Shown here in pieces: positions 56,252 through 64,000 of a stretch of 64,000 bases of DNA (position 1 is its first letter; every line of letters starts with the position of its first letter). The notes under the pieces are model-generated. The model was not told the DNA's origin. It made no database searches and saw only the letters and a program-made list of their open reading frames with translations. This stretch comes from Lumnitzera littorea (taxonomy: Eukaryota; Streptophyta; Magnoliopsida; Myrtales; Combretaceae), in the NCBI GenBank assembly GCA_024138015.1, contig JAMXBB010000009.1, forward strand, positions 87,872,685-87,936,684. Reading direction: 5' to 3'. The translations under genes and the position numbers were made by a program.

Positions 56252-57645
56252 TGTACACACCTCATTTTTGCTCACTTTTATTTTCCTTCTAGATGAGAAA
56301 CCACTATTTTTTGGAAAAGCTTAAAAAAAGGAAAAATAATAGAAATTGGAAAATATCAAAAAAATTTATAAAATGAAAAATAACAAAAAATTAAAAAAAG
56401 AAAAGAAGTAAAAATTAAAAATAAATAATACTAATAATTTGCAAAATAAGAAAAAACTAAAAATGAGAAAATGAGGAAAAAAAAAAAGAAAAACAAGAAG
56501 ATTCAATAAATAAAAACATAAAAAAAATGCATTTCAATGGTCCATTTAAGTCGATTCAATGTAGAAATAATTTTTGAGTACAAAAGTAGTTTTTTGAATC
56601 AAAATAAACACATGAGATTTGACCAAAATAGAAATTTCGGATAAGAGTGGGCATTTATTGAAAATTAATTTTTCTAACCCAAGTTTGGTCAACTCATTTT
56701 GAAAATTGATGTTTTAAAGAGATCATAGCCTCAAACTGTGTTTTATTTGGATTTAAAATGAATATTTTATTACCATTTGAAATTTTGAGAAAATTCTATA
56801 AGCGGGTAAAATTTGAATTCCAAATTCGGTTAAATTGAATAAATCTTGAAAATATTTTGAGAATATTTTTATTAGACTCTTACATTTTGCTAAAGAATGT
56901 AATGTGATTTCTTATAAGTTGAATAATTCATCGGGACTTGTTTTGGGTGCCTTAAAAAATAAAAATAAAAATAAAAGAGAGAGAGAGAGAGGGAAAATAA
57001 AAAATAGAAAGGAATTAGTCGAGGAAAAAATAAGGGAAGAGGAAAAAAAAACAAGGGAAAGAAGAAAAAAAAAAATAGGAGAAAATAATATGTAACACAT
57101 GTTACATCATGATAGCAACACATGTTACATCATGATAGCAACACATGTTAATACGATGTTGCGCCATGTGGCATGGGTAGAAGTAGCCACATGGCACTGA
57201 TATGGCAACACATGGTAAGTGACAAGGCACCATGTTACACCACTCAAAATACATCGCGTGATGCTTAGGGTTAAACTTTGACCCATGCCTCTTCTCTTCT
57301 CCTCCATTCTCTGTCATGAACAAAAACCTTAAAGGTTCGTTTTTCTTAAACATAGCAAGTGTATTCGGATGTTTTTTTTTTTTTTATCCAATTTCACCTA
57401 CTTTTTAACCACTAAAAATCACAAAATAAAAAAGGTTAGAAAGGAATAATAATAAAAAAAAACTTAGGCATATTCGAATTTTAAATTTTCATTGAGGAAC
57501 TTTTGGAAAATAAAATTGTAAATTCAAGTAATTAATATACATATACATATTACAGTTGAAATAAAAGAGGCAAAATTGAAGTATAATCTTACGAAATACC
57601 TCAAAATACTTAATCAAAATGAGCAAGGATATCTTAATTGAGTTT

Positions 57646-57676
<31 letters not shown>

Positions 57677-59690
57677 TTCCCTCCAATTTGTATAAAAATG
57701 AGTTTAAATTTGGCCAAATATAGAAAAAACCGAGCTGCACGCATGAACTTGCCCCTTTAAATAAGATGTGATCTTTCTTCAAATTAGAAGTTTCTTGTGG
57801 AGTAAAATTGACATGACACTATAAATAGAAGTCCTCCTCACACATTCAAATCATTCTTAAGCATTGCAAACTCTCCAATTCAATGCAAATCACAGCTTTC
57901 TCACTCTAGCCTTTATTAGTATAAAGCCCATACTCTCTCTTTGATTTTTTTCAATATCAAGAAAATGGATTCGAGAAAAATTAGTGGGACATTCTACCCT
58001 CATCTTAAAGTAAAGCCCAAGTTTTAGTTGTTCTTGATTTCATATGGAATTGGTTGAGCTAGGAGTAGAAGTTGGAAGGGAGTTATTTAGGGTTTGTTTA
58101 TCATAAAGTTAGAGTTTCTATGGAAATTGAAGAATAAGGTTGGATTTTCTAGAAATTAGGTTAAGGCTTTGTAGTTCTATGTCTTTGAGTCCAAAGCTAC
58201 TAGCCTTACCTCAAGAACCAGTCAGACCACCATGGAATCGAGCTTGGTTTTGTAACACGTAAGGTAAGTTTCTTGCCTCTTTAAATTGTTGTATTGAATG
58301 TTAAACAAAAAAAAATGAAAAATGCATAAAAGTAAAAAATAATAATGTGTTTTAATTTTATGATTGCCATGCTTTTATGAGAATGATGTATTTGTGATTT
58401 TTAATTTATCTATGCTTAATTATTTTAATAACATAATATGTTGGAATGTTAGTTTGATAACATGTTAATATGCTTTTGGTGGTAATAAACTTGATTAGAC
58501 TTTAATAGATAACCTGTTGATTTATTATTTTAGCTATAATTTGAATCATGATTTAGTAATTTGATAAGATTTAGGTAATTAGTATGTTAGTTGGAATTAA
58601 TTAGCATGTTGATTCAATTTGGGTTTGATTTGAATAGTTGTATGTTAATAAATTTCATTTGATTTTAATAGTTAGTATGATTTTATTTGAATAATAAGCA
58701 TGTTAATGTGATTAATTAGCATGTTAGTTTGTTTAGCTTAATTTTAATTAGCATGTTGATTTTGATTTGAATAATTAGCATATTGGTTAGTTTAATTTGG
58801 AATAATGAGCATGACAGCATGAATTATTAGTTTAGCTTTAATTTGAATAATTTGTTGATTAGCATGTTGAATTGGATTTAATAAATTAGCATGTTGGTTT
58901 GATCTTAATAATTATCATGTTAATTGGTGAATAATTGGTTTTGTCGTGTTGTTGCCATGTTATTGATTATGCTTTGAATATGTGCTTTATTTTGAATAAA
59001 CTTATTTTCAAATAAAATGGGCTTTTTTTTTTGCCAAAATTAGTTTTCTTATATATAAAATGTTTTTCATAAATCAAACACTAAATTGGTTCTTTTTCAA
59101 AATTTAGAGGGTTTTTTAAATTTTCTAAGGCAATCTAAATCCATTTTTCTAAAAATTAATAAAATGTAAGAACTTAAAGTGATAAAAGTTTTCAATAAAT
59201 AAAATTGGCCCACATACTAAAATTTTCATAAATTAAGAACTGCATGGGTTTAATCCTGCTTCTTGGGTACATATGAACTTTGGACATCCTAAAATAAGTA
59301 AGAAAATTTTTTCCCTATTTTCTTAATTCTTTTCATTTTTCAAATAAACCAAAGGAAAACTCATTTTACTTGAAAATAAAATTAAAGCCCCGCATAATTA
59401 TTTCATGGACTCTCTTATGGAAACCTCTAGGTTTTAATAAAATAGCCTTCGAGCCCATGTTTACTTTGATTTTTATATTTTATAAAAAAAAATTCTTTTA
59501 GAAAACTTGTGAACCAGTAGCTGAGTTAAGATCTATCCATCTATGGACCTTAATTTCACTCTTTTTCTCACTTTGATTGCGTGATAACTCCTTTTTCAAT
59601 AAAATCGTTTTCATAAATTAAAATCTTTTCTTAGTCTGGTTAAGAGATTCATGTTAAGCAGGCTAGGCTTAACAAAAATCTAGTTAAGAA
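56252..59690 (+). mobile_element. LTR of Ogre-related type (solo), 3.4 kb, inserted in Ty3 gag-pol
   Basis: It begins TGTACACACCTCATTTTTGC, related to TGTAGACACCC at 2941. The later part (59480-59640) aligns with 25500-25640, including ACTTTGATTGCGTGATAACTC against ACTTTGATTGAGTGGTAACTC. It has no coding. It separates the zinc knuckle of a Ty3 Gag from the protease. The 3' edge is near 59660-59690 and is blurred by a tandem duplication. It holds a (TA)n run at about 57649-57677, a 23-bp tandem repeat at 57097-57152, and TAG-like stretches of 58320-58960 rich in TTAGCATGTT. Confidence 0.72.
57097..57152. repeat. 23-bp tandem repeat, about 2.4 copies
   Basis: ACATGTTACATCATGATAGC is repeated at 57097 and 57120, with a partial copy at 57143. 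ACATGT is palindromic. Confidence 0.8.
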
Positions 59691-60012
59691 AAAAGAGAAA
59701 CCTAATTTTTAGCTCAATAATATAGAACATGTTTTAGAAGAGAAAATGATAGATGATTGCATAGCTATTCACTATCATGCTTTATCAGGCTTGAATACAC
59801 CATAGTTTTTCAATAAAACCATTTTCACAAATTAAAACCTTTTCTTATCGTGGTTAAGAGTTTTATGTTAGGCAGATTGAGCTTAACATATATTGGGTTA
59901 GGAAAAGATAAAAACTGAATTTTTAGTTGGACAATATACAAAACATGTTTTAGAAGAGGAAATGGTAGATGATTGTATAACTATTAGCTACCATTCTTTA
60001 TCAGGCTTGAAT
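59593..60012 (+). repeat. 214-bp tandem duplication spanning an LTR-to-gag-pol junction
   Basis: TTTTCAATAAAATCG at 59593 recurs as TTTTCAATAAAACCA at 59807, and similarity runs to TTTATCAGGCTTGAAT in both copies. Each copy holds the LTR end followed by Ty3 coding (DDCI...ISYHSLSGLN-like wording). The copies look roughly 80-85% identical by eye, so the duplication is old. Confidence 0.88.
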
Positions 60013-60569
60013 GTAATGCACACTATTAGATTTCAAGGAATGGTGAATAATATATTAATATCAATTCTTGTAAATTCAAGTAGCACATATAATTTTGTGC
60101 AGTAAAGGTTAGTTAAGCATTTGGGCTTTTCCAAGTGATGATAGGAAATGGAAGTTGTTTGAATTGTGAAAGGTAACATACTAATGTTTCCTTAGTAATA
60201 TAAAAAATGGAATTTTCGAAGACATTTTATATACTATCTATACAAGGCACAGAGATTGTATTAGGGGTAAAATGGTATCAAAGTGTGGGTCCTATTACCA
60301 TTAATTATGGTAAACTCACTATTTACTTTATGAAAAATGGAATCATGTTTACCTTGGTTAGTGATACATCACTAGAGGCTACCCCAATTCACATAAAAAC
60401 TGCAAAAACTGATAAAATAAGATGCCGTTATATCTTGTTTCCAACTTCGGGCTCAAGAGGTGAATAAGAAAGGTAACTGTATTGAAACTGCTAGCAATAC
60501 TCAAATTATTTAAGTGTTGGGTAGATTCTTTAAAGTATTTCAAGCACCCTCGTCATTGCTTCCTAATAG
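59920..60569 (+). pseudogene. Protease and start of RT of the Ty3 element
   Basis: After the duplication come NVMHTIRFQGMVNNILISIL and VNSSSTHNF (60070-60096). They are followed by LVKHLGLFQVMIGNGSCLNC and then an open piece from 60207 with FYILSIQGTEIVLGVKWYQS and VGPITINYGKLTIYFMKNG. The family active site is D-S-G-S-T; here it is N-S-S-S-T, both differences being G to A. GRFFKVFQAPSSLLPNS at 60505-60565 is the lead-in to the RT. Coding ends abruptly at about 60569. Confidence 0.88.
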
Positions 60570-63160
60570 TGTAATATACAGATAAGTAATAATAATAGAT
60601 TTAAGATAGCCGCATATCTTTTTCCCCTCCCATTTTATCAAAACCTATCTGGCATCCTCCCTTATCATATCTTTCCTCCCTCCATTATTTCTAACCATCT
60701 CATTATGTGATTATCTCCTCATGCAGAACCTTCACTGCTGGATCGAAGAAACTCGCGAGGCAATGCTTTTTCATGATAAAACTTAGCGAAACGCAGCAAG
60801 AACGAGTCTTAGTACGATTTCTTGATAAGGTCGGTTCGAAACCTTTGTTTTCCTTCAAAGGAGCACTAAGAAAATGAATATTGTGTGTGTCTTTTTCATC
60901 CAGTTTGCGAGTTCTTGCGCTTTGTTTGTGTTTGTAGCTACTTGTAGTTAGACGCATTCAAGGAGCGAGATTTATCATAACCAAGGTAACTCCACTGCGG
61001 TTATTCTTTTTTTCTCTCAAAAGCTGTAATTTTTCTTTGTTGTTTAGATACGGGCCTAAGATTTGGTGTTGTTGGAGCGGTTTTATTCTCGTTCCGTTGT
61101 GGCACGATGGCGGTGTAATGCGAAGGTGGCGGTCTGGTTTTGTGATGGTGTGGTTGACACCGAAGAGGATGGATCGCGATGGTACGATTGTTTGAAGGAG
61201 ATGGTAGATTTTTCGTAAGTCGGAGCGGTGGGGGGACAAGAAGAAGACATCGGGATCGGAAAGTTGATTTGCCGTTGTTGTTGGATGGTTATGTAGTCTG
61301 GGAGTATCAAGAATCCACTTTCTGGTCGCATTGTTATTCATATAATTTAACCTAACCAGTTCATATTCTATTAACCGTTATAAGGATATATATACATATG
61401 TATTTATATATATATATATATATATATATAGATATATATATATATATAAATACGTGGTATATGGTCCCGAGTTTCGGATGCGTGTGGTTTTTGTTTTGTT
61501 CGCGGTTGTGTATTGTTTCGAGGAGATGGCTTCTGTAGGTGGATGAATTTGGAGGCTTTGCGTGTATACGCGCACAAAAGGAGATGGCCGGAGAATATTG
61601 GTGGCCGTGGCCTGGTGGTGATGATGGGATCATGCCGGAGTGCCCATGATTAAGGCGAGTTTGCTGGAATGTGTAGTCTAAGTCATTCATGACTGGAAGT
61701 TTGCGAAGCATGGGAGTCAGAGTGGGCCGGATTGATTGTCGTGTTGTTGGTCGCTGGATGGAGGGCTATGTGTGTGTACGATGATAGGACGAGAGAACCA
61801 ACGAGAGTTGCATTGCGGTTTGGTTGCCGAGGACGGAATGTTGTCACTTCCTGGTCACAAAAGTCCATCCATGGTTTTATACATATAAACTTAGCCATAC
61901 TATATCTTATTATTATATTATAACCTAGTTACTCTTCTCCTTAGTATATTATTATATTAGATACTTATAATGAGTTTAGTAAACAAATGATATGGTGAAG
62001 CTACCAAAGGTTTACTTTCTATTTTTATATTTTAATAAATTAATTATTATATCCATGGTAACATATAGCATTACATTTTGGTTTATTCTAAGTATAATAT
62101 TATATTATGTAGTTATTCATAAGTTAAGCAAATTATATAAAAATAGTTAATATATCTATATTAATTTATATTATATATTATACCAAGTATGTTATTATAG
62201 TATGTATATATATGAATATATACATATGTATGTAAGTCGAATAGACTAAATAAGATATAGCTAATTATTAAACAGTACTAAGTTAGAATAAATTATGTTG
62301 AGCAAGTACTAGTTCGCACTGTTTAGATTACTAGGTTGACCCCATTGTGATAGGTACATGTATACATGGTTGTTGTTACTTGTGCTTGTTAGGATAGTGA
62401 ATAAAAATTATATGACCTATAGATGCTTGTTATGTGTGCTTGGCTTGGCCCAAGGGTTTGCAATGAAAGATCCCTAAAGGATATTCCATTGATCAATAGG
62501 GAACATTTTCTCTGGTAGAGTCACTTATCAGTATGATACTAGTAGATTTAGGGACCAATGGCGATTCCCAATACCGTAATACATATATGTAATATATATA
62601 TTATGTGTTGAGTTCATGAGTTACCCTAGGTCTTAGGACACTAAAATGGTATTGTTTACCGAACTTAAGTGAAAAGATAATAAACGAATGCTTGTTTTAT
62701 CTATTTGCATTTCATGTATGTGAATATAAATGGTTTCATATGTGCATATGATTGTTGTATACACGTACTGAGCATTAGCTCACCCATCGAGGATTTTCTT
62801 TTAGTTGCAAGTACTAAGGATTTCTATGTTTATGAAGAGTCATATGTAGACTTTAATCAGGATGGGCAGGGTGTGAATTACCTTTATTACTATGATGACT
62901 AGTATAGATAGATTTATCATTAGTTAACTATTAGCTTTCGATTTTATGTTAGGAGGTGAAACTTTAGTTAGAAATTGAAATTTATTCTTTTAAAAGTTTT
63001 ATGGACTCCAGTTTTTTTATTAATGTTAGGGTTATGTTCTTTAGTATTTTATGGAGTGAAATTGATAACTTATTCTAATTACTATTTGTAGACTTATGAT
63101 ATGAGAGTTTGGTGGATATTTTGAATCTATGTGGATTTAAACATGTGTATAAGTTATAGA
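60570..63160 (+). repeat. LTR-like region, possibly Tekay-type
   Basis: It starts TGTAATATACAG directly after RT coding. Near 62766 it holds TACTGAGCATTAGCTCACCC, the block found at a similar distance from the 3' end in the other Tekay-type LTRs (21730 and 41128). Patches rich in GGTGG (61100-61260 and 61560-61640) are like their leader regions. A long (TA)n run lies at 61385-61448. No gene is supported. The minus-strand frame at 60958-61341 has no family resemblance. Ends are uncertain. Confidence 0.45.
61385..61448. repeat. (TA)n microsatellite
   Basis: This is a nearly unbroken alternating TA run with a few interruptions. Confidence 0.9.
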
Positions 63161-64000
63161 TGCTGTTGATACTAAATTCTTGTTTGGATCGAGGCCCAAA
63201 ATGCAAGGCCCATCATGTAAGAAAGCCTACTGAGATACGTATGAGCAAATAAGAAGCTCCTCCTCTATTTTGCAACTTACTTGGTGAGCTATGCAATGTC
63301 TCACCTAAGCAGAGTGGCTTGACTACTGAGCCCATATGCGCTGACCACTTAGCATCAACTCAAGTCTCAACCTACTCTCAACCGACTACTTACCGATCCC
63401 TTCCATGACGTCCTAACTCAACCCTTGTCTTTAGCACCTACTCTCTACTACAATTCATTAATGCACGTTTGACATTTTTGGTACAACCATCATGCTTGAC
63501 AATCCCTATGAATGTTAGATCTTTGAGTTGTAGTTTTGGTTGCTAAGCTAATCATGGCCAACCACCTCCAGAGCTGCCTAGTCTCCATCATGGTGTATGA
63601 TGTCTATTGGCAACTAGTATGAGTGAACCCCAAATTGCTATGTGTCCAGGTAACCCCATAAAAGGTACCTAAGCACCATGAGGTAGAGGGGTGAAATTCT
63701 TTTCTCTTACTTCTCTCTTAACTCTTGATACCTTCTCTACTCTTTTAGTGTAACCTCAACATACTATCCTAACTCCAGTATCACGTATACATAAGATGAG
63801 CGAGCACTATCCCTTAGGTCTTTAGTACTCGCCTCCTCTTTCCCTTAGTCTTTCTTACTAACTTGAGTGTCAGAGGGCCCCCTTGGCTACACCTATAAGG
63901 GGTTTTTTTGTAAGAATCGAGGAGTAGGAGGTGAGATCCAGACTTATTCCATCCAAGCTCTATTTGATCCCACTTAATCCTAATTGATTCAACCACGATC
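63161..64000 (+). repeat. Tat/Retand-like LTR, running off the window
   Basis: It may begin TGTTGATACTAAATTC. At 63654-63665 is a TATA-like CCCCATAAAAGG. At 63855-63885 is CTTACTAACTTGAGTGTCAG followed by AGGGCCCCC, a well-known phrase of plant Tat-type LTRs just downstream of the transcription start. Coding is absent. The remainder lies beyond the window. Confidence 0.55.

Noticed and set aside
56890..57123. Phe/Leu-rich minus-strand frame resembling a membrane protein
   Set aside because: It is the translation of a purine-rich low-complexity run (GAAA/GAGA) in the LTR.
60958..61341. A minus-strand frame of 127 codons in a less AT-rich region, possibly a host gene
   Set aside because: It has no recognisable domain, its residue use is irregular, and it lies within LTR-like sequence next to a Tekay-type block.

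Overview
The window is plant nuclear DNA, probably from a dicot with a large, repeat-rich genome. It is AT-rich and every coding signal I can recognise belongs to a transposable element. The families are plant-typical: Ogre/Tat, Tekay/Del and Athila-type Ty3 elements, Ty1/copia, an L1-like LINE with an RNase H tail, a Mutator-like element and hAT-like MITEs. I found no convincing host gene, tRNA, rRNA or CRISPR array. The short open frames are element fragments or chance frames. The species cannot be named from this sequence.

Layout. 356-14085: an Ogre-like element on the minus strand. In its own 5' to 3' order it has a truncated 5' LTR, a tRNA-Arg-type primer site, an extra ORF, gag, protease, RT/RNase H, a second (archaeal-type) RNase H, integrase, a 3' region with an 86-bp tandem array, and a full 2.6 kb 3' LTR. 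14086-16402: an array of about 34-bp hairpin repeats and an Athila-type LTR (minus). 16403-25736: an Ogre-type LTR (plus) split by a minus-strand Tekay-type LTR, which is itself split by a plus-strand solo LTR. 25737-32185: the 3' part of an Athila-like element with integrase, an env-position ORF and the 3' LTR. 32230-35349: a Tat-type LTR fragment (minus), then a MULE whose right terminal repeat is split by a 578-bp MITE. 36470-50340: remains of a LINE, broken in ORF1 by a deleted Del-type element and separated from its ORF2 C-terminus by a copia element. 51060-53040: a diverged direct repeat and an antisense Tat LTR holding a second MITE. 53041-55200: AT-rich and LTR-like DNA. 55205-60569: a Ty3 gag-protease-RT remnant split by a 3.4 kb LTR. 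60570-64000: LTR-like DNA ending in a Tat-type LTR that leaves the window.

Nothing here functions together as a pathway. The window is a layered record of insertion, LTR-LTR recombination, internal deletion and decay. Many stops sit where the family has Trp, Gln or Arg codons, and two active sites are lost (a Ty3 protease and the LINE RT). This fits old, methylated, silenced chromatin. No new biological system is evident. The best observations are the nested LTRs with target duplications, the MITE inside a MULE terminal repeat, the junction-spanning 214-bp tandem duplication, and the copia element that may be a recombinant.
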